From: Candidatus Nitrosopumilus sp.
GTDB lineage: Archaea > Thermoproteota > Nitrososphaeria > Nitrososphaerales > Nitrosopumilaceae
Direction of reading: 5' to 3'
Assembly (NCBI GenBank): GCA_028343855.1
Contig: JAOLZN010000004.1
Coordinates: 25,045-89,044 of the forward strand
Length of the DNA: 64,000 nt
A model generated the notes under the pieces. The model did no database searches. It was not told where the DNA came from and worked only from the letters and a program-made list of their open reading frames with translations. The translations under genes and the position numbers were made by a program. This document shows positions 8,833 to 17,424 of the stretch, one piece after another (within the stretch, counting starts at the first letter, position 1; each line of letters starts with the position of its first letter).

Positions 8833-9387
8833 ATGGAATATTTGACAACGTATCCAAAAACGGTCTCATTTATTGATGGAATAAAGCATAAAATTCATGT
8901 GGATAATACAGAAGGGGTAGAACAACTCCATATTGTTGTCAAAAAAAGTTTTGAAGAATTGACTAGGATATTTAGAGAAGAAGGATTTACCAAAGTTAAA
9001 CTAGAACATAAGCAACCAGATCAAATTGGTAGCGGTCTAAATTTGAAATTAAAAAAACCATGGGAAATGCATGTAAGAATGGTAGATTTAGAAGATGGTA
9101 AAATTGGAATTCATGCAGAAGTAGAAGTGTCGAGAGACTATCTTCAACATTTGTTTTCACAAAGAACTCCAGTAGTTTATGAAGTGGAAGAAATTTTGAA
9201 AAAATACCATGTTGATTACAATATTTGGCACGATAAAATAAAGAAAAACATTACATCAGTGGTTGATAATTATAAAGTTAAACTTGCAACTCCAGGAATT
9301 CCAGTATTTGCATGGAAACCAATGTTATTTGTAATTGCAACGGTTGCTGCATTTTACGGTTGGAAGTTCTTCAATACAATTTGGTAA
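8833..9387 (+). CDS. Uncharacterised protein with C-terminal membrane anchor
   Basis: 184 aa; I do not recognise a named family. The N-terminal ~155 residues are soluble, mixed alpha/beta, rich in charged residues, and end in a basic/amphipathic part (YHVDYNIWHDKIKKNITSVV). One hydrophobic segment near the C-terminus (residues about 162-180, MLFVIATVAAFYGWKFF) is a likely tail anchor with the bulk in the cytoplasm. The reading frame follows cofE by 48 bases and starts with ATG after a short AT-rich leader. Probably lineage-specific; no function inferred. Confidence 0.75.
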   Translation: MEYLTTYPKTVSFIDGIKHKIHVDNTEGVEQLHIVVKKSFEELTRIFREEGFTKVKLEHKQPDQIGSGLNLKLKKPWEMHVRMVDLEDGKIGIHAEVEVSRDYLQHLFSQRTPVVYEVEEILKKYHVDYNIWHDKIKKNITSVVDNYKVKLATPGIPVFAWKPMLFVIATVAAFYGWKFFNTIW

Positions 9388-9401
9388 TAAATAAAAATTA
9401 T

Positions 9402-9731
9402 CTAAACACCAAGTGTTTCTGCTTTACTTAATTCGAGAAATACTTTATCACCAACTGAAAGTCCCATCTCTTTGTATTCGTGCATTTCAAGTTTCAATTG
9501 AGTGATTCCAGATTGCATTCCAAAACCCCCACCAGCACCAGACATCATCTTGTTAAGGTCTTTCATCATATCATTCATGTTTGAAAATCCCATTACCTTT
9601 GGAGAGCCAAAAGCAGCAGGTGGGTTTTGATTTCCATCTTTAAGATCTTTTAGTGAAGATAGTGAAAGTACAACATATGGTGCTCCATCGGGAGCAGAAT
9701 CAATGCTTTTTACAACAAATTCTTTCTTCAT
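9402..9731 (-). CDS. Uncharacterised small protein with Met/Gly-rich linker
   Basis: 109 aa. Two short beta-rich segments (residues 1-30, KKEFVVKSIDSAPDGAPYVVLSL style, and 75-105, TQLKLEMHEYKEMGLSVGDKVFLEL) are joined by a Met- and Gly-rich stretch (NMNDMMKDLNKMMSGAGGGFG). The ends look like halves of one beta-barrel, possibly an OB- or SH3-like fold, but this is inference. No catalytic motif. Convergent with the 8833-9387 gene, 14 bases between stops. Confidence 0.72.
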   Translation of the reverse strand: MKKEFVVKSIDSAPDGAPYVVLSLSSLKDLKDGNQNPPAAFGSPKVMGFSNMNDMMKDLNKMMSGAGGGFGMQSGITQLKLEMHEYKEMGLSVGDKVFLELSKAETLGV

Positions 9732-9817
9732 ATCTAACCTACTAGGTTTATCTATATAATTTTAATATTTTGAGCTGAATTTATCAAAATTGAAGATTTA
9801 ATTACAAATTTGAATAA

Positions 9818-10372
9818 ATGGAATCATTGACAGAACCACTAAAAACAAAGTTAGAATATTATGGGATTTCACCTTGGGAAATAGAAGTATTGTATGGATT
9901 TCTAAATTCCAGATTCACTATACTACAAGAAGAAATAGAAAATAATGATGAAAATTTTGTAAGTTTTCTAGATATACATATTCCCTTAGAATTTAATGAG
10001 GCGTTTTTCAAATGGTTTGATTTTAAACGTTGGGAAAAAGTGAAGGATGTTTTAAAAGAATACAAACGAAGACGCGGAAGTAGAAATGCATTAAAAATTA
10101 AAATTAATTTTGCAGGAAACCCAAAAATAGTATTTACTATAGATGTAGTTGATAGACAATGGTTTAACAATGCAGTAGAAAAAATGGATTTTGTTATAGA
10201 GTTATTGCCACATCATCTTGATCCTCAAAAGATTCCACAAGGGATAAGAGAAATCAATTACAAATTTGATGTAGAATCAGTCAGATGGAGATTAGAAATA
10301 GCAAAAACAAAAGATAAAGAATTTACATTCAGAGGAGACGTCTGGAAAGAAATTAAGAAAGAAATTGAATGA
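9818..10372 (+). CDS. Uncharacterised 184-aa protein
   Basis: Not recognised. Soluble, charged, no cysteines, no signal peptide or membrane segment. It starts with a predicted helix (LTEPLKTKLEYYGISPWEIEVLYG) and has a positively charged middle (KEYKRRRGSRNALKIKINF) followed by beta-strand-like segments. The basic patch could suggest nucleic-acid contact, but nothing firmer can be said. Convergent with the ferredoxin oxidoreductase beta gene, whose stop is 9 bases away. Confidence 0.75.
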   Translation: MESLTEPLKTKLEYYGISPWEIEVLYGFLNSRFTILQEEIENNDENFVSFLDIHIPLEFNEAFFKWFDFKRWEKVKDVLKEYKRRRGSRNALKIKINFAGNPKIVFTIDVVDRQWFNNAVEKMDFVIELLPHHLDPQKIPQGIREINYKFDVESVRWRLEIAKTKDKEFTFRGDVWKEIKKEIE

Positions 10373-10380
10373 AACAATGA

Positions 10381-11343
10381 TTAAACATTTAGAGAATCTA
10401 AAATTTTTGAAATATCAGTATTAGGTAATCCAGAATCAGATATAATTTGTTTTGCAGGGGGATTTTCAAGATAATTTGGAATTTTGTCAGTCAATCTAGT
10501 ACTAAATGGGGAAACCAATTCATTTTGATAGAAAACACCAGTTGGAATTTTATCACCCCATTCAAGTGATTTCACTAAAGCTTGAGATAGTTTTTCATTA
10601 ACTTCGACTTCACCAGCATAATTTACAGTTGGATCAAATTTGGTATCTTCAAGTTTATAGATTCTAGAATGTCTTTCCATGGATTCTTTAGCTTGATCAA
10701 CACCAGCATACCAATCTCGAGTATTAACATCATTGTAAGTGGGACATGGTTGCAACACATCAAGAAATGAGAGACCTTTGTGTTTAACTGCTTTAACAAT
10801 TAAATCTTTGAGATGTCTAACATCATAAGAATATCCACGTGCAACAAAAGTAAAGCCGCTAGCTACTGCCAATCCAATTGGGTTAACATTAGAATTAGTA
10901 TTTGGGGAAGGAAGAGATTTTGTTTGTTCACCAAGTTTTAGTGTTGGAGATGCCTGTCCTTTTGTTAATCCGTAAACACCATTATCAAAAATAATGTAAG
11001 TCATATCGATATTTCGCCTTCCTGCTGCAACAAAATGACCGGCACCGATTCCCAATCCATCACCATCACCACCAACTGCGACAACAGTCATGTCAGGATT
11101 TGCAAGTTTTCCACCTTGAGCAAAAGTTAGAACTCTACCATGTAATGTATGTACACCATAGGTATTGATGAAATGAGATGTTTTTCCAGAACAACCAATT
11201 CCTGAAAAAATGGTAGCTTTATCACGTTCAATTCCCATTTCAGCTAATGCCATCTGTAATGCATTTACAATACCAAAATCGCCACATCCAGGACACCAAT
11301 CATTATGTACATCAGTTTTATAATCAGCAAGTTTAAGCGCCAT
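10381..11343 (-). CDS. 2-Oxoacid:ferredoxin oxidoreductase, beta subunit
   Basis: 320 aa. Binds thiamine diphosphate and the iron-sulfur cluster of the enzyme that converts 2-oxoacids plus CoA into acyl-CoA, CO2 and reduced ferredoxin, or runs in reverse. The cluster/TPP motif WCPGCGDFG is at residues 17-25, the TPP-Mg motif is [13 protein letters not shown] with a following [11 protein letters not shown], and a further cysteine sits in LQPCPTYND. The start overlaps the alpha gene by 11 bases, implying coupled translation. Substrate (pyruvate or 2-oxoglutarate) is not decidable; in autotrophic thaumarchaea a role in making pyruvate from acetyl-CoA is likely. Confidence 0.92.
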   Translation of the reverse strand: MALKLADYKTDVHNDWCPGCGDFGIVNALQMALAEMGIERDKATIFSGIGCSGKTSHFINTYGVHTLHGRVLTFAQGGKLANPDMTVVAVGGDGDGLGIGAGHFVAAGRRNIDMTYIIFDNGVYGLTKGQASPTLKLGEQTKSLPSPNTNSNVNPIGLAVASGFTFVARGYSYDVRHLKDLIVKAVKHKGLSFLDVLQPCPTYNDVNTRDWYAGVDQAKESMERHSRIYKLEDTKFDPTVNYAGEVEVNEKLSQALVKSLEWGDKIPTGVFYQNELVSPFSTRLTDKIPNYLENPPAKQIISDSGLPNTDISKILDSLNV

Positions 11344-13240
11344 GGCTAAGAACCTCCCTTTTTTCAGCCTTATTTTCTACAATTTTCTTTAAAGAATCAT
11401 AGAGTTCAGTACTTGTTATTCCTCTTCCAGTATATTTCAAAATATGGTAATCAATATCTCGAGTAATATTTTGTTTGAAAATCTTACCTAATTGTCCTGA
11501 ATGATTTGCTTCAATGTCAATCAATACTTTAGCATTCTTGAGTAGAGATTTAACATATTCGGTAGGGAAAGGGTGTAATAATTTTATTTGAACAAATCCA
11601 ATATCAATTCCTTCTTTTTTTAGCATGGATTGTGCATCAAGAATTGGACCCTTTGTGGAACCCCAAGAAATTATTGTGTAATCATGAATTTCAAACGGCA
11701 CAGCTTGATCAGACACAGGAATTGTTTCTAATGCTAAATCTAATCTAGACATTCTCTTATCCATCATCTTTATGCGAACTTGTGGATCTTCAGTAATGTG
11801 ACCATATTCATCAGACTCATCACCAGTGTTCCAAAATACACCATTATCCATTCCAAGTTTAGAACGAGGTGAAATTCCATCATCAGTTAAAGCAAATCGT
11901 TTGTACTCACCTTCAATTTTATCCAATAATTTTCCACGATCAATTGAAATTTTCTTTGGATTAAATTTTTTACAAGTTACAACAGAACTTGACAAAAATT
12001 TATCCATCATGTGAATTACAGGGATTTGATATTTGTCAGCATAATTAAAACAATTCCCAGTATCATAGAAACTCTCTTCAATATCACCTGAAGCATAAAC
12101 TATTTTTGGAAAATCACCACACCCTGCAAATACGGTAAAAAGTAAATCATCTTGACCATGACGGGTTGGTAAACCTGTTGAAGGTCCACTTCTCTGATAC
12201 AGAGTAATTACTACGGCAACCTCATTAATTCCAGCCCATCCAAGTGCCTCAGTCATTAATGCAAATCCAGGACCAGACGTAGATGTTGATGAGCGAGTTC
12301 CAGTAAGGGCAGCACCAATCATCATACCTATTGCAGAAATTTCATCTTCAGTTTGAACAACAATAGTAGAACCAGGTCTATCATTTTCAATTTCTAAAAT
12401 TTCATTTGATTCTAAATAGACACTTTCGTCAGATGCAGGAGTAATCGGGTAATAAGATTGAAACCTACAACCTGAAACCATTTTACCAAGGGAACAACCA
12501 AAATGACCTTGAACAAGAATTGTATCAAGTTGTTTTTCAACTCCAGTTAAAGTATGATCAAAATTTTCAAAATTTGTTGATGAATATTTATATGAAAAAG
12601 TTGCAGCCTGTTTGTTTATTTCTGCAATTTTTGGTTTTTTAGAAAAGATATCATCAATGGAATCAACTAATGAATTAGATGGCATTTTTATTAATCCTAA
12701 AGATAATGAAACACCAAGTACATTGTACATTCTAACTAAACCACGTAATCTAGGATTGTCAACTTCTTCAGAAAGGGTTTCCAGTAAACTTTTGAAAGAA
12801 ACAGGGTAAAGTTTCACTCCTTTTTCTTTTGCTACTTCCAAAACTCCTGCAATAGTAAATGGCTTATTTTTTGATTCAAGTAAATTATGTAATCTCTCTT
12901 TGAATGGTCCATCCAAAGTTCTAACTCTATCAGTATCTGTATTTTCTAATTCAGAATCATAAATGATTCCACCATTAGAAGAAATTTCATCAAAATGACG
13001 AAAAATTGTTTCAGCATCAAATGAAACCATCAAATCTACATCATTGACATTAGAATGAATTTTTTCATCGGAAACTCTAACTGTAAAGTAACTATGTTCT
13101 CCTTTGATATTTGAATAAAATTCTCTTTTACCAAATATTTGATAACCCATTTGAGCACAAACTTTGGAAAAAATGTTAGCTCCAGATTCCACCCCACTTC
13201 CTTGAGGTCCACCTATTAACCAAGTAAAATCAGTACTCAT
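11333..13240 (-). CDS. 2-Oxoacid:ferredoxin oxidoreductase, fused gamma-alpha subunit
   Basis: 635 aa. The gamma domain comes first (residues ~1-190, starting [18 protein letters not shown]), fused to the alpha domain that begins with the crenarchaeal-type signature [10 protein letters not shown] near residue 267. Further landmarks are [16 protein letters not shown] and [17 protein letters not shown]. Gamma-alpha fusion is typical of the two-subunit archaeal enzymes (for example Sulfolobus). Acts with the beta gene directly downstream. Upstream lies a 48-aa zinc-ribbon gene on the same strand, 53 bases away. Confidence 0.93.
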   Translation of the reverse strand: MSTDFTWLIGGPQGSGVESGANIFSKVCAQMGYQIFGKREFYSNIKGEHSYFTVRVSDEKIHSNVNDVDLMVSFDAETIFRHFDEISSNGGIIYDSELENTDTDRVRTLDGPFKERLHNLLESKNKPFTIAGVLEVAKEKGVKLYPVSFKSLLETLSEEVDNPRLRGLVRMYNVLGVSLSLGLIKMPSNSLVDSIDDIFSKKPKIAEINKQAATFSYKYSSTNFENFDHTLTGVEKQLDTILVQGHFGCSLGKMVSGCRFQSYYPITPASDESVYLESNEILEIENDRPGSTIVVQTEDEISAIGMMIGAALTGTRSSTSTSGPGFALMTEALGWAGINEVAVVITLYQRSGPSTGLPTRHGQDDLLFTVFAGCGDFPKIVYASGDIEESFYDTGNCFNYADKYQIPVIHMMDKFLSSSVVTCKKFNPKKISIDRGKLLDKIEGEYKRFALTDDGISPRSKLGMDNGVFWNTGDESDEYGHITEDPQVRIKMMDKRMSRLDLALETIPVSDQAVPFEIHDYTIISWGSTKGPILDAQSMLKKEGIDIGFVQIKLLHPFPTEYVKSLLKNAKVLIDIEANHSGQLGKIFKQNITRDIDYHILKYTGRGITSTELYDSLKKIVENKAEKREVLSHGA

Positions 13241-13293
13241 AAGAATTTACAGCCTTTTTTCAAATAATAACCACATGGTAAACAACTATTCAA

Positions 13294-13440
13294 TTATCCA
13301 CCTGTCGCTGCATCAAATAATGCACATTCACATTTATCACGTTCACCACAATAAGGACACACACATACACATTTTTCAATAGAATTACCACAATCTATAC
13401 AAATAGCAAATTCTTCTTCTTCTTCAATTTTAGAAGACAT
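13294..13440 (-). CDS. Small cysteine-rich (zinc-ribbon-like) protein
   Basis: 48 aa. ATG at 13440, stop TAA at 13294-13296. After an acidic N-terminus (EEEEE) there are eight cysteines, including CIDC, CVCVC, CPYC and CEC, arranged as two or more knuckles that could bind Zn or an iron-sulfur centre. It ends LFDAATGG. It lies just upstream of the 2-oxoacid:ferredoxin oxidoreductase genes on the same strand, so it may be part of that operon or simply a neighbour. No named family recognised. The dense, regular cysteine pattern is the main evidence that this is a real gene. Confidence 0.72.
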   Translation of the reverse strand: MSSKIEEEEEFAICIDCGNSIEKCVCVCPYCGERDKCECALFDAATGG

Positions 13441-13492
13441 AATCAAGATAGAAGGAAATCGTATAAATGGTTTGAGATAAATCTGAAGACTA

Positions 13493-14461
13493 ATGAAGGA
13501 AAAAATATTTCTTACAAGAACAATACATGATTTTGCATTAAAAGAGTTAAAAAAGAAATTTCTAGTTGAGATCCATAAAGGAAAGATACCAATACCTCAA
13601 AGTACATTAAAATCCAAAATAAAAAAAATAAATGGATTAATTTGTTTTCCATATGATAAAATAAATAAAGAAATAATCCAATCAGCAGAAAATCTCAAAG
13701 TAATTAGTACATACAGTGTAGGATATGATCATATCGATACACAATTTGCAAAAGAAAAGAAAATCAGAGTTGGATACACTCCAGAAGTTTTAACAGATGC
13801 TACAGCAGATATGGCATTTGGGTTATTGATTGATTTGTTAAGAAGAATTTCAGAAGGCGACAGGCTAATTAGAAAAGGAAACTGGAAGCAAATCTATGGT
13901 GCATATGATTATGTGGGATTAGATCTTCAGGGTAAAACCTTAGGCATAGTTGGTTTAGGTAGAATTGGAAAAACACTTGCACAAAGAGCAAAAGCATTCA
14001 ATATGAAAACAATATACCACAACAGAAAACAAATTAGTAAAACAGAGGAGAAAAAATTAGGAGTAAAATATACAACATTTGATAAATTAATTTCTCAAAG
14101 TGACATCATTTCAATACATGTTCCACATACAGAAGAAACTAATCAAATGTTTAATATGAAAAATTTTAAAAAAATGAAAAATACAGCATTTTTAATTAAT
14201 ACATCACGAGGTAAAGTTGTAAATGAAAAAGATCTTGTGACAGCATTAAAACAAAAAATAATTGCAGGTGCAGGATTAGACGTATTTCAAATAGAACCAA
14301 TGAATAAAAATCACCCATTAACAAAATTAGAAAATATAGTTTTAGCACCACACATAGGAAGTTCTACAAAAGAGACTAGAAATAAAATGGCAGAAATTAC
14401 TATAAAAAATTTAATTTTGGGAATTAAAGGTAAAAAACCAATTTATTCAATAGGATATTGA
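13493..14461 (+). CDS. D-2-hydroxyacid dehydrogenase (glyoxylate/hydroxypyruvate reductase-like)
   Basis: 322 aa, NAD(P)-dependent. The Rossmann motif GLGRIGKTLAQRAKAF follows the conserved LQGKTLGIVG; the catalytic Arg is in NTSRGKVVNEKDL and the catalytic His in APHIGSST. Substrate-side features (ISTYSVGYDHID, TPEVLTDATADMAFGLL) match the glyoxylate/hydroxypyruvate reductase group better than SerA, and there is no ACT domain, so a role in serine synthesis proper is less likely. Divergent from the zinc-ribbon gene; stands alone. Confidence 0.88.
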   Translation: MKEKIFLTRTIHDFALKELKKKFLVEIHKGKIPIPQSTLKSKIKKINGLICFPYDKINKEIIQSAENLKVISTYSVGYDHIDTQFAKEKKIRVGYTPEVLTDATADMAFGLLIDLLRRISEGDRLIRKGNWKQIYGAYDYVGLDLQGKTLGIVGLGRIGKTLAQRAKAFNMKTIYHNRKQISKTEEKKLGVKYTTFDKLISQSDIISIHVPHTEETNQMFNMKNFKKMKNTAFLINTSRGKVVNEKDLVTALKQKIIAGAGLDVFQIEPMNKNHPLTKLENIVLAPHIGSSTKETRNKMAEITIKNLILGIKGKKPIYSIGY

Positions 14462-14530
14462 TTATTACGCGTAAGTAACATACAATCAAAATGTTGAGTT
14501 TTTATATTGAAATTATCAAATAGGGTTAAG

Positions 14531-14620
14531 TTGAAAAAATTCAAACACACTAACGAAGAATTAGAATTAGCAAAAATACAGACTGAAAAAGAGAAAAAGA
14601 AAAAAGAATCTGAAGATTGA
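14531..14620 (+). CDS. Possible 29-aa highly charged small protein
   Basis: TTG start at 14531 and TGA stop at 14618-14620. The peptide begins KKFKHTNEELELAK and then is almost entirely Lys/Glu, as in a single charged helix. It sits between the hydroxyacid dehydrogenase and a hairpin-plus-T-run terminator that starts 10 bases after the stop, which supports a real transcript ending here. Too short for a family assignment; the bias towards Lys and Glu is also easy to get by chance in this A-rich genome. Confidence 0.4.
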   Translation: MKKFKHTNEELELAKIQTEKEKKKKESED

Positions 14621-14630
14621 TACTTTTTTG

Positions 14631-14659
14631 CTTGTCTTTTTCAGACAAGATTTTTTTTT
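14631..14659 (+). terminator. Hairpin followed by T-run terminator
   Basis: A perfect 7-bp inverted repeat, CTTGTCT (14631-14637) and AGACAAG (14643-14649), with a 5-base loop, is followed one base later by nine T residues. This is the shape of a bacterial intrinsic terminator. The T-run touches the stop codon of the convergent gene at 14658. Confidence 0.7.
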
Positions 14660-15035
14660 AAAATTTAATTTTTGAAGAATATTTATCATGTAATGAATCA
14701 TAGAGAACTTTTCGTTCAGAAATTAAATTTTTTGATTCATCATACATCTTTGTAAAAAATGCAGCCACAATGCGTTCATCATGCGCATCAAAAAATCTTA
14801 TACTAAAACTAATTTTTTCAGGTCGTTGTTCTTGAATAAATTCAGCAGATTTTATCATCTCAGAATTAATGTGCATGTGTGCAGGTCCATCATTGTCTCC
14901 AATTGTAATCCATTTTTCTTTTTGACGTATAGTAAGAGAATTACTGCGAATTTCGCAAGTCGCTGCAATATTTTTTGTAATTAGTAAAACATCATCTACT
15001 TTAATTATATCAGATAAAAGTTCAAAAAGCAACAA
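14658..15035 (-). CDS. Uncharacterised 125-aa protein
   Basis: The conserved-looking core reads WITIGDNDGPAHMHINSEMI, then EKISFSIRFFDAHDERIVAAF. The pairing of a His-containing strand (AHMHI) with an SIRFFD...ERI..AFF segment is reminiscent of haem-utilisation (HutX/ChuX-type) or other small dimeric ligand-binding domains, but this similarity is only by eye and weak. No cysteines in the core except one, no membrane segment. Convergent with the gene cluster that ends at the 14631 terminator. Confidence 0.7.
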   Translation of the reverse strand: MLLFELLSDIIKVDDVLLITKNIAATCEIRSNSLTIRQKEKWITIGDNDGPAHMHINSEMIKSAEFIQEQRPEKISFSIRFFDAHDERIVAAFFTKMYDESKNLISERKVLYDSLHDKYSSKIKF

Positions 15036-15077
15036 TTATTTCAAGTAAAGTAAATTATTATAATTTTTTCATTGTGA

Positions 15078-15353
15078 TTAGAGTTTATTCATGTCAATTT
15101 GAACAAGATCATCAACATCACCATGAACACAGTCAGTTCCTACAGATTTTACAGGTGTGAAACTAATTTTTCCATTATGAATTTTTCCTTCACTTTGGAG
15201 TATTCCAAGCTTTCCAGTTACAACAGATTTGTGTTTCTGACAAGTTAAGCCAAACATGTATTCATCGGTTCCATCAACAATTGACACAATAAATTCAGGA
15301 GGGTTTACACATTGTTTTCCCTCTTCCATAACTGAACATTTATCGGGCATCAT
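15078..15353 (-). CDS. Small protein with paired cysteines, uncharacterised
   Basis: 91 aa. The N-terminus MPDKCSVMEEGKQCVNPPEF, a middle LTCQKH and a late DCVHGD give four Cys and two His that could form one zinc site. The pattern Cys...Cys-hydrophobic strand...CxxH resembles a treble-clef or ribbon fold. The ATG used here is followed by a second Met codon, either of which could be the start. Separated by 42 bases from the 14658 gene on the same strand. Function unknown; a role as a regulatory or chaperone-like zinc protein would be guesswork. Confidence 0.72.
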   Translation of the reverse strand: MMPDKCSVMEEGKQCVNPPEFIVSIVDGTDEYMFGLTCQKHKSVVTGKLGILQSEGKIHNGKISFTPVKSVGTDCVHGDVDDLVQIDMNKL

Positions 15354-15435
15354 AATAAAATTGAATATTATATCAGATATTAATCTTAAGCGTGATAGAT
15401 TTAATTTAATATCAACTAATGCAATGTAAAGTTAA

Positions 15436-16746
15436 TTGAAAGATAATTTTGATTTGGTTATAGTTGGTGGAGGAATTTTAGGTACTTCACTTTCATATTT
15501 TTTATCATTTCTAAATAAATCTAAAAAAATTGCAGTGATTGAACAAGAAAATAATGTTGCACAGCATACTAGTGGTAGAAATACAGGAAAAGTTCATGCT
15601 CCGTATCTATACAACCCTGAAAAGAAAAAATTATTTGCAAATGCAGCATTTCATGGTTATGAAATGTGGAAAGAATATGCAAAATTACAAAATTTACCAT
15701 TTAAAGAAGATGGGGTAATAGAAGTTGCATTAGATGAAAAGGGAATCAAAGTTCTTGAAAAATATCTAAAATGGGGAAAACAAAACGGATTAGAAGAAAA
15801 AGATATTGAATTAATAGATAAAAAAGAATTAAAGAAAATTGAACCAGAAATTAAATGTGAATCAGCACTTCATGTACATAGGGATGGTTCAACAGATTAT
15901 TCCATACTAACAAAATCAATTTTAAAAGATAGTGAAAAAAATGGAATTAATTTTCTTTTTAATAAAAAAATAACTCAAATAAAAAAAAATAATGATAAAT
16001 GGGAAATTATAATTGATGAAAATCATAAAATTTTTGCAGATTTTTTAATTAATGCTGCAGGAGGTCAAGCAATTGATATTGCGCACAGTGTAGGAGTTGC
16101 AAAAAATCTTACAGATGTTCATTTTAGGGGAGAGTATTGGAAAACTCCAAAAAAATATCATAATTTAACTAAAACTAGTGTATATTCAGTTCCAGAATTC
16201 CCAGATTATCCATTCTTAGATCCTCACTGGATAGTTAGAGTGGATGGAAGTTGTGAAATTGGACCAAATGCAGTTCCTGTTTTTAGCCCATATGGATATG
16301 ACACTACAGAAAATATCAAGGAGTTTATTCCAAAAATTCTTGAAATGTTAGGTTCTGGTGCAAGAAAAACAATTTTTGATAAACAGTTTCAAGAACTTGC
16401 TTTTAGTGAAATACAATCATCAATGTCAAAATCAGTAATGGTTGAAAGAGTAAAAAAATTTCTACCAAAAATTAATCCAAAAGAAATAACAGTGAAAGGA
16501 ACTGCGGGGATAAGATCATCAGTGATTAATGAAAAAGGGAAATTTGTTCCAGATGTAATTTTACTTGAAGAAGATAAATCATTTCATATCTTAAATTATA
16601 ATTCACCAGGGGCTACAGGCGCATTACCATTTTCAGCACACATTATCAATGAATTACACAAAAGTGGTTTATTTGAAAATAATGAAACAGAAGTACAATG
16701 TGGACCTTGGAAATTTAATGAAATTATTGAAAAATTAGAAAAATAA
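15436..16746 (+). CDS. FAD-dependent oxidoreductase, LhgO (L-2-hydroxyglutarate oxidase)-like
   Basis: 436 aa with a TTG start. The FAD dinucleotide-binding motif is at the N-terminus (LVIVGGGILGTSLSYFL). The family mark AQHTSGRNTGKVHAPYLYNP corresponds to the HQTGRNSGVIHAG-type motif of LhgO, in which the conserved His lies next to the flavin. The C-terminal GTAGIRSSVINEKGKFVPD and SPGATGALPFSAHI fit the same group. Related oxidases act on malate or glycerol-3-phosphate, so substrate is not certain. Its stop lies 2 bases from the end of a tRNA gene on the other strand. Confidence 0.82.
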   Translation: MKDNFDLVIVGGGILGTSLSYFLSFLNKSKKIAVIEQENNVAQHTSGRNTGKVHAPYLYNPEKKKLFANAAFHGYEMWKEYAKLQNLPFKEDGVIEVALDEKGIKVLEKYLKWGKQNGLEEKDIELIDKKELKKIEPEIKCESALHVHRDGSTDYSILTKSILKDSEKNGINFLFNKKITQIKKNNDKWEIIIDENHKIFADFLINAAGGQAIDIAHSVGVAKNLTDVHFRGEYWKTPKKYHNLTKTSVYSVPEFPDYPFLDPHWIVRVDGSCEIGPNAVPVFSPYGYDTTENIKEFIPKILEMLGSGARKTIFDKQFQELAFSEIQSSMSKSVMVERVKKFLPKINPKEITVKGTAGIRSSVINEKGKFVPDVILLEEDKSFHILNYNSPGATGALPFSAHIINELHKSGLFENNETEVQCGPWKFNEIIEKLEK

Positions 16747-16748
16747 AA

Positions 16749-16850
16749 TGGCGCCGAGAGAGAGATTTGAACTCTCGTTCCCTTGCGAGAACGCGCTTTA
16801 TGGTTAAACAATTTCCAGGCGCGCGCCCTACCAGGCTAGGCGACCTCGGC
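16749..16850 (-). tRNA. tRNA-Ser(GGA) with a 15-nt intron and encoded CCA
   Basis: Read on the minus strand from 16850: acceptor GCCGAGG pairs with TCTCGGC (one G-T pair), discriminator G73, and the gene encodes CCA. D stem GCCT/GGGC; anticodon stem CGCGC/GCGCG; T stem GAGAG/CTCTC with loop TTCAAAT. The variable arm is long (15 nt, TTCTC/GGGAA stem), which marks a class II tRNA. The loop reads CTGGAA, giving anticodon GGA, and an intron of 15 nt (16798-16812) sits at the canonical position between 37 and 38. Long variable arm plus G73 plus GGA means serine. Confidence 0.92.
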
Positions 16851-16917
16851 AGAAGTCTTGCGACAATTCTATTTCATAAAATGTGATTATAAATTATGTT
16901 ATTATCTACAATTTAGA

Positions 16918-17424
16918 TTACTTCCAAATTGTGACAGTAGTAGATTTTTCTATATTATTTCCTTTGTCATCTAGTGCTTTTACAGATATTTTGTAAACAC
17001 CTTCCAATATAACATCACCATCATTTTTCTTTTGATCCCAAGAAAAAATAACTTCATCTCCAGGATCAAGTGTGGAAATTACTTGGGCAGAGATTGGAGA
17101 ATACATCAATATTCCAGATAATCCAGTTATTTTCAAACCATATGATGAATCAGAAAAAGTTAATTCGTTAGTTCCAGAATTTATAATTCTAATTTCTATT
17201 GATTCATCTTGTTTAAAATCAAATTTTTCAGTAACAATTGAAATAGAAGAACCTTCAACAAAAACCAATTGAGTAGTAGTTTTAAAATCAATCAGATAAA
17301 CACCAAATGCAAATCCAGCTATAATTCCAACACCAATAAAAATAACGAGACTTTTCGCTAACAATTCTTTGAAAATAAATTTAGGATGTTTTAATCCTTT
17401 GGAGGAGTAGGTTTTGTTCTCCAT
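16918..17424 (-). CDS. Membrane-anchored extracellular beta-sandwich protein
   Basis: 168 aa. A short basic cytoplasmic N-terminus, one transmembrane helix (about residues 24-46, AKSLVIFIGVGIIAGFAFGVYL), then an outside domain of ~115 residues that resembles immunoglobulin-like or BsuPI-type sandwiches: ESIEIRIINSGTNELTF, then DPGDEVIFSWDQ and GVYKISVKALDDKG. Such proteins are common at the thaumarchaeal surface; function is unknown. The start overlaps the 3' end of cbf5 by 34 bases on the same strand, suggesting it is the last gene of that operon. Confidence 0.78.
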   Translation of the reverse strand: MENKTYSSKGLKHPKFIFKELLAKSLVIFIGVGIIAGFAFGVYLIDFKTTTQLVFVEGSSISIVTEKFDFKQDESIEIRIINSGTNELTFSDSSYGLKITGLSGILMYSPISAQVISTLDPGDEVIFSWDQKKNDGDVILEGVYKISVKALDDKGNNIEKSTTVTIWK

